Source: Amycolatopsis bullii (lineage in GTDB: Bacteria; Actinomycetota; Actinomycetes; Mycobacteriales; Pseudonocardiaceae). Taken from it: DNA of 64,000 bases. Position numbers and translations under genes: made by a program. Positions 34,621 to 42,890 of this stretch are shown one piece after another. Each line of letters begins with the position of its first letter. The first letter of the stretch is position 1. The notes under the pieces were generated by a model. The model worked only from the letters and a program-made list of their open reading frames with translations, was not told the origin of the DNA and searched no databases. The DNA lies in NCBI RefSeq assembly GCF_014654205.1, contig NZ_BNAW01000005.1, forward strand, positions 1 through 64,000. The letters run 5' to 3'.

Positions 34621-35825
34621 GCACCCTCCGGCCCGACCTCGCCACGCCGCTGTCCGGGCCGCGCTTCCAGCGGAATTCCGCGGACCTCTACGCGGAGATG
34701 CGGCGCGCGCACGGGCCGGTGGCCCCGGTCCTGCTCGACGGGGACGTGCCGGCGTGGCTGGTCCTCGGCTACCGCGAGGTGCAGTACGTCGTGAGCAACC
34801 CGGAGGCCTTCGGGCGCGACTCGCGGCGGTGGAACGCCTGGGACCGCGTCCCGCCCGACTGGCCGTTGCTCCCGCTGCTGGGCCACCAGCCCACGATGAT
34901 GTTCGCCGAGGGCGCCGAGCACCGGCGGCGGGCCGAGGCGCTCGACGAAGCACTCGGCGCCGTCGACCAGCTCGACCTCGGCGCGCGGGCACAGCAGGTG
35001 GCCGACCAGCTCATCGACGCCTTCGCCGGGAGCGGCGAAGCCGACCTGATCACCCAGTACGCCGACGGTGTCCCGCTGCCCGTCGTCGCCCGGATGATCG
35101 GCGTGCCGGACGCGGAGACCGCCGAGCTGGTCCGGGACGTCTACCGGACGCACGCCGCCGGCGAGGGCGCGAACGAGGCCTACGCGCACGTCCGGGAGAA
35201 GGTACGGCTGCTGGTCGAGGCCCGGCGACGCGAGCCAGGGCCGGACGTCACCTCGCGGCTGCTGGCCCACCCGGCCGCGCTGGCCGACGAGGAGATCACC
35301 GAGGACCTGCTCCACCTGATGAACGCGGGCCAGCTGCCGACCGCCTACTGGATCGGCAACACCCTGCGGCTGATGCTCACCGACGACCGCTTCGCGATGA
35401 CGCTGTCCGGCGGCCGCCGGAGCGTCGGGCAGGCGCTGAACGAAGTGCTCTGGGAGGACACGCCGACGCAGAACTTCCCGGGCCGGTTCGCCGTGCACGA
35501 CCTGCGGCTGGGCGGCAAGCAGATCCGCAAGGGCGACCTGCTCATCCTCGGCCTCGCCGCGGCCAACCAGGACCCGCTCGTCCGGCCGGTCCCGCAGAGC
35601 TCGACCGGCAACCAGGCGTACCTGTCGTTCAGCCACGGCGAACACCGGTGCCCGTACGCGGCCCAGGAGATCGCGAAGGTCATCGCCGAGGCGGCGATCG
35701 AGGTGCTGCTCGACCGGCTCCCGGACGTGGCGCTGGCGGTGCCGGCCGGCACGCTGGCCTGGCGGCCGTCGCCGCTGTTCCGCGGGCTGGCGGCGCTGCC
35801 GGTGCGGTTCACGCCGGCCTGGTGA
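34617..35825 (+). CDS. cvnE: Conservon cytochrome P450, CYP157-like, lacking the ExxR arginine
   Basis: This 402-residue P450 overlaps cvnD by ATGA. The haem-binding loop FSHGEHRCPYAAQE has Cys345. Two near-universal features are missing. The K-helix reads E276-V-L-W279, so the ExxR arginine is tryptophan, and the I-helix region (NAGQLPTAYW) lacks the acid-alcohol pair. Loss of ExxR is a known trait of the conservon-linked CYP157 family. It may still bind haem and act as a redox or ligand sensor rather than as an ordinary oxygenase; this last step is inference. Confidence 0.92.
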   Translation: MSTLRPDLATPLSGPRFQRNSADLYAEMRRAHGPVAPVLLDGDVPAWLVLGYREVQYVVSNPEAFGRDSRRWNAWDRVPPDWPLLPLLGHQPTMMFAEGAEHRRRAEALDEALGAVDQLDLGARAQQVADQLIDAFAGSGEADLITQYADGVPLPVVARMIGVPDAETAELVRDVYRTHAAGEGANEAYAHVREKVRLLVEARRREPGPDVTSRLLAHPAALADEEITEDLLHLMNAGQLPTAYWIGNTLRLMLTDDRFAMTLSGGRRSVGQALNEVLWEDTPTQNFPGRFAVHDLRLGGKQIRKGDLLILGLAAANQDPLVRPVPQSSTGNQAYLSFSHGEHRCPYAAQEIAKVIAEAAIEVLLDRLPDVALAVPAGTLAWRPSPLFRGLAALPVRFTPAW

Positions 35826-35897
35826 TTCCCCCGGCCGCGGGTACCCCGGCCGCCCGGACCGTGGGATTCTGGCGGCTCACCAGGCGGGGAGCCGGAA

Positions 35898-36797
35898 ATG
35901 GGCGGGTTGCGGCGGTATCGCACAGTGGTGTCCGACAGCGCGTTGTGGGACCGCTTCCGGTTCCGCAGCGGGGACATCGTGATCAGCACGCCGCCGAAGT
36001 GCGGCACGACGTGGCTGCAGATGCTGTGCGCGTTGCTGGTCTTCGACACCGCGGACCTGCCTCGCCCGCTCACGGAGATATCCCCGTGGCTGGACGCGAC
36101 CACGTACGACACCACGGCGATCCTCGCCGGCCTCGAGCGCCAGTCCCACCGGCGGTTCGTCAAGACGCACACCCCGCTCGACGGCCTGCCGTCCGAGGCG
36201 GGGGTGACCTACGTCTGCGTCGGGCGTGACCCGCGGGACGCCGTGCTGTCGTTCGAGCACGCGGTGGCCAACATCCACCCCGACGCCGTCCCCGCGGGCG
36301 GCCTCGGCCCGCAGGCCGCCGCGCCGCCCCCGGCGGATCCGGTCGAGCGGTTCCGGGTGTGGGCGGACGCGGACCCCACCCCGGAGTCGGCCTCGTTCGG
36401 GGTGAGCCTGGCCAACCTGGTCCACCACGTGCGGACGTTCTGGGATCGGCGCGGAGAGCCGCAGATCGCGCTGTTCCACTACGCCGACCTCAAGGCCGAC
36501 CTGCCCGGCCAGCTGCGGCGCCTGGCTCGCGTGCTTTCGATCGACCGGTCTTCCGAACGGCTGGAGCAGCTCGCCGCGGCGGCGACGTTCGACCGCATGC
36601 GCAACCGCGCCGACGAGCTGGCTCCCGGCGTGGACGCGAAACTGTGGCGCAGCAACACGGACTTCTTCCGCTCCGGCCGCAGCGGGCGGTGGCGCGAGCT
36701 GCTCGATCCCGCCGCCCTCGACCACTACCACCGGCGCGTGGCCGAGCTGGCGCCACCCGACCTGGTCCAGTGGCTCCATCCGGACGAAGCGCGCTGA
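35898..36797 (+). CDS. PAPS-dependent sulfotransferase
   Basis: This 299-residue protein of the sulfotransferase-1 family has the 5'-phosphosulfate loop PPKCGTTWLQ (32-41), the catalytic-type His in FVKTHTPLDG and the 3'-phosphate site CVGRDPRDAVLSFEH. The C-terminal DFFRSGRSGRWRE corresponds to the RKGxxGDW-like PAPS motif, somewhat altered. It would transfer sulfate from PAPS to a hydroxyl or amine of a small molecule. It stands 72 bp after the conservon P450 on the same strand and might be co-transcribed; the substrate is unknown. Confidence 0.9.
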   Translation: MGGLRRYRTVVSDSALWDRFRFRSGDIVISTPPKCGTTWLQMLCALLVFDTADLPRPLTEISPWLDATTYDTTAILAGLERQSHRRFVKTHTPLDGLPSEAGVTYVCVGRDPRDAVLSFEHAVANIHPDAVPAGGLGPQAAAPPPADPVERFRVWADADPTPESASFGVSLANLVHHVRTFWDRRGEPQIALFHYADLKADLPGQLRRLARVLSIDRSSERLEQLAAAATFDRMRNRADELAPGVDAKLWRSNTDFFRSGRSGRWRELLDPAALDHYHRRVAELAPPDLVQWLHPDEAR

Positions 36798-36917
36798 CGT
36801 TCGCGGCCCGCGGAGTTCCGGACGTGCCGCCGATCGGGTGATATCCGCGGCCGGCACTCAACCGGCGCACAGCTCCGGAGTGGACGGTGCGCACCGCCGT
36901 CGACACCAGGAGGAACC

Positions 36918-37301
36918 GTGCGCAACCACCGCCTGCCCACCCTCGCCGGAGCGGCGCTGCTGGCCGCCTTCGGCACCGTCGCCGTGGCCCCGGCCGCGTC
37001 GGCGCACGACGCCTACGCCGAGGTCGTCAACTGCAGCTACCAGGGCGCGATCCGCTGCGGTTACGGCGGCGTGACCAACGGCCACACCCGGGTGTACGCG
37101 TGCGACACCTTCAGCGACGGCTACGGGTTCCGCACCGAGTGGCGGACCCGCAGCGGCGGCGGTGGCGGCGTGGACGACGCCAACGGCAGCAGCTCCGGGT
37201 GCAGCGCCAAGGTCCCGGGCACCTCGGCCAACCCGGTGACCATCTTCCGCGTCTGCCAGAAGACACCCACCTGGCTCTGCTCGCCCTGGCAGAACGCCTG
37301 A
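36918..37301 (+). CDS. Small secreted cysteine-containing protein
   Basis: This 127-residue protein starts with GTG 36918 behind CCAGGAGGAA. It has a signal peptide (1-29, ending ASA). The mature ~98 residues contain six cysteines, enough for three disulfides, and a Gly/Ser-rich centre (RSGGGGGVDDANGSSSG). I recognise no family. It is convergent with the RhaM gene, with only four bases between the stops. Confidence 0.8.
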   Translation: MRNHRLPTLAGAALLAAFGTVAVAPAASAHDAYAEVVNCSYQGAIRCGYGGVTNGHTRVYACDTFSDGYGFRTEWRTRSGGGGGVDDANGSSSGCSAKVPGTSANPVTIFRVCQKTPTWLCSPWQNA

Positions 37302-37305
37302 GCGA

Positions 37306-37662
37306 TCAGGTGGCTTGACCGTCCACAACGGACTCCGCAGCGAGGTGCCAAACCTCCGCCATGGGCGTCCACCAGGAGCCGCCTTCGCGAGCGGAGAGCG
37401 ATTCCTGGCAGGGGTCGGTCAACGCCCACCAGCGCTGCGTCTCGGGATCCGCGGCGATGCGCGCCTGGTCGGCGTCGTGGTCTTCGCCGACGTACTCGTA
37501 GTACCCGAAGAGCAGGTCGTCGTGCAGGAAGATGGAAAAGTTGCGGATGTTGGCCTCCCGCAGCATCCGCTCGACGCCGGGCCAGACCGCGGCGTGCAAC
37601 CGCAGGTACTCCTCGCGCTTTTCCGGGCGCAGGCGGATCAGCATGCCGTAACGCTGGACCAT
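37306..37662 (-). CDS. rhaM: L-rhamnose mutarotase RhaM (DUF718)
   Basis: This 118-residue protein starts at ATG 37662 after AAGGAG; an ATG 30 bp upstream is not preferred. It has the family pattern MLIRLRPEKREEYLRLHAAVWPGV (the HxxVWP-like segment carries the catalytic His), NFSIFLHDDLLFGYYEYVG and a Trp-rich end (QRWWALTDP). RhaM-type enzymes interconvert the alpha and beta anomers of L-rhamnose and related 6-deoxy sugars. It follows the GntR gene on the same strand and faces an ABC importer, so the locus likely handles L-rhamnose or L-fucose-like sugars. Confidence 0.9.
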   Translation of the reverse strand: MVQRYGMLIRLRPEKREEYLRLHAAVWPGVERMLREANIRNFSIFLHDDLLFGYYEYVGEDHDADQARIAADPETQRWWALTDPCQESLSAREGGSWWTPMAEVWHLAAESVVDGQAT

Positions 37663-37688
37663 GGAACTCCTTCCGGACGGGATGGCGA

Positions 37689-38447
37689 TCACCGCTCCAG
37701 GCGGGCGGGATCACCGGACTCGGGACGGCGCGCGAGCCACGCTTCGGTGATGTGGTCGAACATCGCCTTCGCCGCGCCGCCCGAGTCGCCGGCCGCGATC
37801 CGCTCGTAGACGCGGCGGTGCCCCTTGTTCGATTCCACGCACAGGGCACGCTCGCTCGGCCCCACGTAACGGGCGGTGTTGACCACCTGGCTCTCCAGCG
37901 CGCGCACCACGCCGCGGGCGAGGCGGTTGCCCGAGACCTGCATGATCGTGTCGTGGAACGCGAGGTCCTGCTCGCGGTAGGCGTCCGGCTCGTCGACCAG
38001 CTCGTCCATGAGGTCCACCAGCGCGCCCAGCCGGTCGACGACGGCCCGGCTCGCGGTCCGGGCGGCGACCAGCGCCATGTCCGATTCGAGCAGCCGGCGC
38101 GTCACCACCAGGTCGTCGAGGACGGCCGAGGTCTCGTCCTCGGCGATCACCGCGGCCAGCACGAGCTCGTCGAGCATGTTCCACATCGACGCCGGGTTCA
38201 CCACCGTGCCCGCGCCCTGCCTCACCTGGACCAGGCCCTTCGCCTGCAGCAGCTTGACGGCCTCGCGCACGACGGTCCGGCTGACCGAAAAGCTCTCGCA
38301 CAGCACCGGTTCCGCGGGCAGCGACGTCCCCGGCGGGTGGACCCCGCGCACGACGCGTTCCACCAGTTCGGCTGTGACCGCGCTCGCCAGGTTCGCGGGG
38401 CGGCGCACCCATTCGGGGGCCACGGGTGGCCGGTCTGATGCCGTCAT
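37689..38447 (-). CDS. GntR-family (FadR subgroup) regulator of the sugar locus
   Basis: This 252-residue protein starts at ATG 38447 after GGAGG. The winged helix (about 22-85) has FSVSRTVVREAVKLLQAKGLVQVRQGAGTVV, and an all-helical FCD ligand domain follows with metal-type residues (D and H in DLAFHDTIMQVSGN, H in FDHITEAWL). It is divergent from the importer operon and co-directional with rhaM. It probably represses both from the site at 38513-38541, with a sugar acid or dehydrated acid as inducer. Confidence 0.92.
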   Translation of the reverse strand: MTASDRPPVAPEWVRRPANLASAVTAELVERVVRGVHPPGTSLPAEPVLCESFSVSRTVVREAVKLLQAKGLVQVRQGAGTVVNPASMWNMLDELVLAAVIAEDETSAVLDDLVVTRRLLESDMALVAARTASRAVVDRLGALVDLMDELVDEPDAYREQDLAFHDTIMQVSGNRLARGVVRALESQVVNTARYVGPSERALCVESNKGHRRVYERIAAGDSGGAAKAMFDHITEAWLARRPESGDPARLER

Positions 38448-38512
38448 CGTTCCTCCGGTCGCGCTCGCGCCGACGTCCGTCGAGCGCAGGGGAAGTTTAC
38501 ACAGCCGCAGCG

Positions 38513-38541
38513 TTGACGTCATACGTCATACGAGTTACGTT
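38513..38541 (+). promoter_or_regulatory. Probable promoter with embedded operator for the L-sugar importer
   Basis: TTGACG (38513-38518) and TACGTT (38536-38541) are spaced by exactly 17 bp. The spacer carries two head-to-tail copies of GTCATAC (38518-38524 and 38525-38531). It lies 58 bp upstream of the binding-protein start and 66 bp from the GntR start. The repeats are a good candidate for the GntR site, since binding there would block RNA polymerase. Confidence 0.6.
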
Positions 38542-38598
38542 TCTGCGCACTGCGCCGGGCCACTCCCGTCCGGCCACCGTCTGGAGAAGTGAGCAGCA

Positions 38599-39867
38599 AT
38601 GAAGCAGCGCACACTATTCTCGGCCGCCCTCCTCGCGGCGCTGGCGTTGACCGCGGGCTGCGGAAGCGCCGCCGGCCCGGCCACCCCGACCGGTGACGCG
38701 AGCGGCAAGCTCGTCGTCTGGGACTGGAAGTCCGGTGACGCCAAGGCCGCGGGGTACGTGGCGAAGGCCAAGGCCGAGTTCGCCAAACAGCACCCCGGCG
38801 TCACCGTCGAGTTCGTGGCCCAGCCCTTCGACCAGTACTACACACTGCTGGGCGCGGCGATCCAGGCCAAGAGAGGCCCGGACGTCATGCTCTTCAACGG
38901 CGGCGGCCAGATCCGCGACCGGGTCGCCGACCTCGTGCCGCTGGACCCCTACGTCGCCGACGACCGGTCGCGGCTGTCCGGCTGGGACGCGTTCGCCAAG
39001 GACGGCAAGGTCTACGCCGAGCCGGTCACCCTACAGGGCCACCCGGTCTACTACAACAAGGAGCTCTACCAGAAGGCCGGGCTGAACCCCGACGCCCCGC
39101 CGCGCACCTGGGACGACTTCGTCCGCGACTGCGGCACCATCTCCGCCAAGACCGGCGCCAAGTGCCTCGCGCTGGGCAACAAGGAAGGCGCCGGGATCCA
39201 GTTCTTCCTGTCGGCGCTGGGTTCGGCGAGCCTGACGCCGCAGGAGTACACCGACTGGATCGCCGGCAAGCGCGACTGGACCGCACCGGACGTCAAGCGG
39301 ATCTTCGAGCTCTGGAAGCAGGCCGGCGACGCCGGGCTGAACACCGACGGCCCCAACTCCACGGCGATGTTCAACGACGCGTTCGCGCTGTTCCAGTCCG
39401 GCAAGGCCGCGAACGTCATCGGCCTGATGTCCGACGTCGGGCACTGGAAGGACTTCGCGGAGTTCCTCGGCGCGGACAAGGTCGGCGTGATGACCGCGCC
39501 GCAGGTCAACCCGGCCGCCACGCCGAGCCTGCCGTACGACGGCGGCATCGGCTACGCGGTCGCGAAGGGGACCAAGGACCCGAAGCTGGCCGCGGACCTG
39601 GTGCGGTCGCTGAGTTCCACCGACGCCCTGAAGTCCTTCTACGCCGACAGCGGCGCGATCGCCGCGGACACCTCGATCGACGTCTCGGCGGGCGGACCGG
39701 CCGTCGCGAAGATCGTCTCGGAGGTCAAGGGCGGCAAGCCGGCCCTGCACGTCGCCCTCTCCTCCAAGACGCTCGACCTGATGGGGCGGCTCTCGCAGCA
39801 GCTGCTCAGCGGCTCGGCCGGCGTCGACGACGTGCTGCAGCAGCTCGCCGCGTCGGACAAGGGCTGA
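38599..39867 (+). CDS. Sugar ABC transporter substrate-binding lipoprotein (CUT1 family)
   Basis: This 422-residue extracellular binding protein has a lipobox LTAGC with Cys21. The core resembles MalE/UgpB proteins: KLVVWDWKSGD, QHPGVTVEFVAQPFDQYY, PDVMLFNGG, QGHPVYYNKELYQKAGL and MFNDAFALFQSGKAANV. It is the first gene of an importer operon with two permeases and a sugar-acid dehydratase. No ATPase is present, so a shared MsiK-type ATPase encoded elsewhere is likely, as in other actinomycetes. Confidence 0.94.
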   Translation: MKQRTLFSAALLAALALTAGCGSAAGPATPTGDASGKLVVWDWKSGDAKAAGYVAKAKAEFAKQHPGVTVEFVAQPFDQYYTLLGAAIQAKRGPDVMLFNGGGQIRDRVADLVPLDPYVADDRSRLSGWDAFAKDGKVYAEPVTLQGHPVYYNKELYQKAGLNPDAPPRTWDDFVRDCGTISAKTGAKCLALGNKEGAGIQFFLSALGSASLTPQEYTDWIAGKRDWTAPDVKRIFELWKQAGDAGLNTDGPNSTAMFNDAFALFQSGKAANVIGLMSDVGHWKDFAEFLGADKVGVMTAPQVNPAATPSLPYDGGIGYAVAKGTKDPKLAADLVRSLSSTDALKSFYADSGAIAADTSIDVSAGGPAVAKIVSEVKGGKPALHVALSSKTLDLMGRLSQQLLSGSAGVDDVLQQLAASDKG

Positions 39868-39872
39868 GGAGC

Positions 39873-40820
39873 GTGACCGGGTACTCCCCCGCTCGGGTGG
39901 ACCGGGCTCCGGCCCGGCCCGCCGGAGAGCCCGCGCCGGCCCGGCGTGCTCCGCGCGGAACGCGACTCGAACGCTTCGCGCCGCTCGTCCTCGTCGCCCC
40001 GGCCGTGCTGGTCGTCCTCCTGCTCCGGCTGTGGCCGCTGCTGCTCGGCGTCAACTTCTCGTTCACCGGCGACGGCGATCGCAACGGCACGGCCGTCGGC
40101 TTCGACAACTACGTGACGCTGTTCGGCGATCCGCTGTTCCGCACCGCGCTGCGCAACGTCGGGCTCCTCGTGCTGCTGCTCCCGGTCGCCGTCGCCATCC
40201 CCGGTCTGCTCGCCACCTTCATCCACCTGAAGGTGCCGGGCCACCGGGTCTACCGCGGCGTCTACTTCTTCCCGGCCGTGCTGTCCCCGGTGATCGTCGG
40301 GGCGATCTTCAACCTGCTGCTGGCCTTCGACGGGCCGGTCAACGCCGTTCTCGGCCTCGTCGGCCTCGGCCCGGTGGACTGGCTCGGGAACCCGGGGGTG
40401 GCGATCTTCGCCGTCGTCGGGGTGCAGGTCTGGGCGACCTTCGGCATGGCACTGGTCGTCTTCCTCGCCGGATTCTCCACTTTGGACGCTTCCTTGCTGG
40501 ACGCGGCCAAAGTGGACGGTGCGTCGCTGCCGCAGACCATCCGGCACGTGATCGTCCCCGGGCTGTCGCGGACCATCCAGTTCGTCTTCGTCACCACCAT
40601 GATCGGGCTGCTGACCTCGATGTTCGGCCTGCTGTACGTGATGACCAGCGGCGGCCCGGCCGGCTCCACCTACTTACCCGAGTACTACATCTGGATCCAG
40701 CAGGGGCAGCTGAACCAGCCCGCGCTCGCCTCCGCGGCGTCGACCGTGCTGTTCCTGATCATGCTCGTGGTCGGCCTGGCCGAGATCGGCATCCTGCGCC
40801 GCTCCGGAAGGGAGGACTGA
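39873..40820 (+). CDS. Sugar ABC transporter permease 1 (CUT1, MalF/UgpA type)
   Basis: This 315-residue protein starts at GTG 39873 behind GAGGAGC, five bases after the previous stop. A Pro/Arg-rich cytoplasmic N-terminus of ~40 residues precedes six membrane segments. The EAA loop reads DAAKVDGASLPQTIRHVIVPG, contacting the ATPase. Its stop overlaps the next start (TGATG). Confidence 0.94.
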   Translation: MTGYSPARVDRAPARPAGEPAPARRAPRGTRLERFAPLVLVAPAVLVVLLLRLWPLLLGVNFSFTGDGDRNGTAVGFDNYVTLFGDPLFRTALRNVGLLVLLLPVAVAIPGLLATFIHLKVPGHRVYRGVYFFPAVLSPVIVGAIFNLLLAFDGPVNAVLGLVGLGPVDWLGNPGVAIFAVVGVQVWATFGMALVVFLAGFSTLDASLLDAAKVDGASLPQTIRHVIVPGLSRTIQFVFVTTMIGLLTSMFGLLYVMTSGGPAGSTYLPEYYIWIQQGQLNQPALASAASTVLFLIMLVVGLAEIGILRRSGRED

Positions 40821-41647
40821 TGACGGGGTCCCGGCTCACGAAGTGGCTCGCCGCCGTCCCCATGGCCGCGCTGGCCCTGGCGACGATCTACCCCCTGGTG
40901 TTCACCGCGAACGTCGCCATGAAGGACCGCCGCGAATACACCCTCGACCGGTTCTCCCCCGCCGGGTCGCTGCACTGGGACAACATCGCCCGCGCGTGGA
41001 CGAGCGTGGGGACGTCGCGGTACTTCCTCAACTCGGTCGTCGTGGTGGCCTGCTCGGTGGTGGTGCTGCTGCTGCTCGGGTCGATGGCCGGGTTCGCGCT
41101 GGGGCGCCTGCGCTTCCGCGGGTCGTCGGTGGTCTTCCTGGGCATCCTGACCGCGTTGTTCGTGCCGTTCCAGGTGATCATGGTCCCGCTCGCGCGGATC
41201 ATGGCGGGCACCGGGCTCATCGACACCTATCCGGGGCTGGTGCTCGCCTACGTGGCGCAGTTCCTGCCGTTCACGGTGTTCCTGATGACCACCTTCTACG
41301 CGTCCGTGCCGCCGGAGATCGTCGACGCCGCCCGCATCGACGGCTCCACCTTCTACGGCGTCTACTGGCGGATCATGCTGCCGCTGGGTGCCCCGGCGCT
41401 GCTGTCGGTCGGTGTGCTCAACGCGCTGTTCTGCTGGAACGACGTCCTGATCTCGCTGCTGCTGATGCCGTCCGCGGAGCACCGGACGCTGATGGTCGGG
41501 GTGACCGCGCTGCGCGGGCAGTACTCCGCCGACATCCCGACGTTCGCCGCGGGCGTGCTGATCGCCGCGGTGCCGGTGCTGCTCGTCTACCTGTTCCTGC
41601 AACGCCAGATCGCCGACGGGGTCACCGCCGGGTCCACGAAGGGTTGA
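40820..41647 (+). CDS. Sugar ABC transporter permease 2 (CUT1, MalG/UgpE type)
   Basis: This 275-residue six-span permease has the EAA loop DAARIDGSTFYGVYWRIMLP. It is coupled to permease 1 by a TGATG overlap and ends one base before the dehydratase gene. With the binding protein it completes the importer except for the ATPase. Confidence 0.94.
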   Translation: MTGSRLTKWLAAVPMAALALATIYPLVFTANVAMKDRREYTLDRFSPAGSLHWDNIARAWTSVGTSRYFLNSVVVVACSVVVLLLLGSMAGFALGRLRFRGSSVVFLGILTALFVPFQVIMVPLARIMAGTGLIDTYPGLVLAYVAQFLPFTVFLMTTFYASVPPEIVDAARIDGSTFYGVYWRIMLPLGAPALLSVGVLNALFCWNDVLISLLLMPSAEHRTLMVGVTALRGQYSADIPTFAAGVLIAAVPVLLVYLFLQRQIADGVTAGSTKG

Positions 41648-41648
41648 C

Positions 41649-42833
41649 ATGCGCATCACTGGTTTCCGGGCCCTCACGACCGTCCAGGACTGGGGCCGCC
41701 CGATCGGCGACGCCAACGGCGTCCACGCCGGCGGTGTCGTCCCGATGCCGCTCGTCGTCGTCGAAACCGACGAAGGCGTCACCGGCGTCGGGCTCGGTTC
41801 ACACGTGCAGGCGGAGACGGTCTTCGCCGCGCTCGAGGGCGAAGACCCGCGCGGCGTGAGCGCCCTCTACGACCGGATGCTGCGGCGGACGTTCAAGGCG
41901 GGGCACGCCGGCGCGGTGTTCGGCACCATCGGCGCCTTCGACACGGCGTTGTGGGACATCAAGGCGCAGCTGGCCGGGGAACCGCTCTGGCGGCTGCTCG
42001 GCGGGCGGGACCGCCGCGTGCCCGCCTACGCTTCGGGCCTCGACATCGCCCTCGGCGACGAGGAGCTCGCCGAGCTGTACCGGACCTACGCCGGCCACGG
42101 GCTGCGGGCGGCGAAGCTCAAGGGCGGGCTGGACATCGACCGCGACCGGCGTCGCCTCGGCCTGGTCCGCGACGTCCTCGCCGAGACCGGTGGCGGCCGC
42201 CCGGGGCTGATGCTGGACGTCAACGAGAACTGGACGCGCAAGCAGGCCGTCCGGCACGTCGCCGAGCTCGAACGGACCCTCGACCTGACCTGGATCGAGG
42301 AACCGGTGCGGCGCTGGGACGTCGACGGCCACGCGACCGTCGGCCGCGGCGTCCGCGCCTCGGTCGCCACCGGGGAGAACCTCACCGGGCTGGAACAGCA
42401 CCGGCCGCTGATCGCGGCGGGCGCGGTCGACGTCGTCCAGACGGCCGCGGGCTGGGGCGTCACCCACTTCCTGCGGGTCGCCGCCCTGGCGCACGCGCAC
42501 GACCTGCCGATCAGCCCGATCGGCACCACCCCGATCGGCCTGGTGCACGCGGCGACCGCGGTGCCCAACCACCTGGTCGCGGAGTTGCAGGACCTCCACC
42601 CCCCGGTCGGCATCACCCTGGACCACGAGCTCGGCGACGGCGCGTTCATCCTCGCCGACACCCCCGGCCTGGGCATCCACCTCGACGAAGCAGCCATCGC
42701 GGCGGCCGGCCACCGCCTCCCCGACCCGGCGGCCGGCGGAACCCACATCCGGCCGGACCGCGCGGGCTACCACCTCCTCCCCGCCTCCGGCAACGGCCAC
42801 CTCCCCGGCCTCGTGAGTGAGAAACAGGGTTAG
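41649..42833 (+). CDS. Enolase-superfamily sugar-acid dehydratase
   Basis: This 394-residue mandelate racemase/muconate lactonizing-type enzyme has a KxK base motif at K156/K158 and metal ligands in MLDVNENW (Asp190), IEEP (217-219) and GENL (Glu243). The His of the usual SPH motif near the seventh strand is absent (SPIGTTP), so its chemistry may differ from the classical His/Asp-dyad dehydratases. Its place after an importer controlled by GntR and beside RhaM suggests dehydration of an L-sugar acid such as rhamnonate or fuconate; this is inference. The last nine or so codons lie inside a palindromic repeat, which supplies the stop codon. Confidence 0.87.
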   Translation: MRITGFRALTTVQDWGRPIGDANGVHAGGVVPMPLVVVETDEGVTGVGLGSHVQAETVFAALEGEDPRGVSALYDRMLRRTFKAGHAGAVFGTIGAFDTALWDIKAQLAGEPLWRLLGGRDRRVPAYASGLDIALGDEELAELYRTYAGHGLRAAKLKGGLDIDRDRRRLGLVRDVLAETGGGRPGLMLDVNENWTRKQAVRHVAELERTLDLTWIEEPVRRWDVDGHATVGRGVRASVATGENLTGLEQHRPLIAAGAVDVVQTAAGWGVTHFLRVAALAHAHDLPISPIGTTPIGLVHAATAVPNHLVAELQDLHPPVGITLDHELGDGAFILADTPGLGIHLDEAAIAAAGHRLPDPAAGGTHIRPDRAGYHLLPASGNGHLPGLVSEKQG

Positions 42834-42867
42834 AACCGGCCTTACCACTCACGACGAGCCGCGGCAG
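42811..42867. repeat. 57-bp palindromic repeat element, copy 2
   Basis: TCGTGAGTG (42811-42819) pairs with CACTCACGA (42846-42854), and the right flank C(G)AGCCGCGGCAG matches copy 1 at 6198-6254. About 44 of 57 positions are identical, with no gaps. The inner stem has decayed here. The element overlaps the 3' end of the dehydratase gene, including its stop codon, and lies between convergent genes. Confidence 0.75.
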
Positions 42868-42890
42868 ACTCCCCTCGCACGTCCGGGCGC

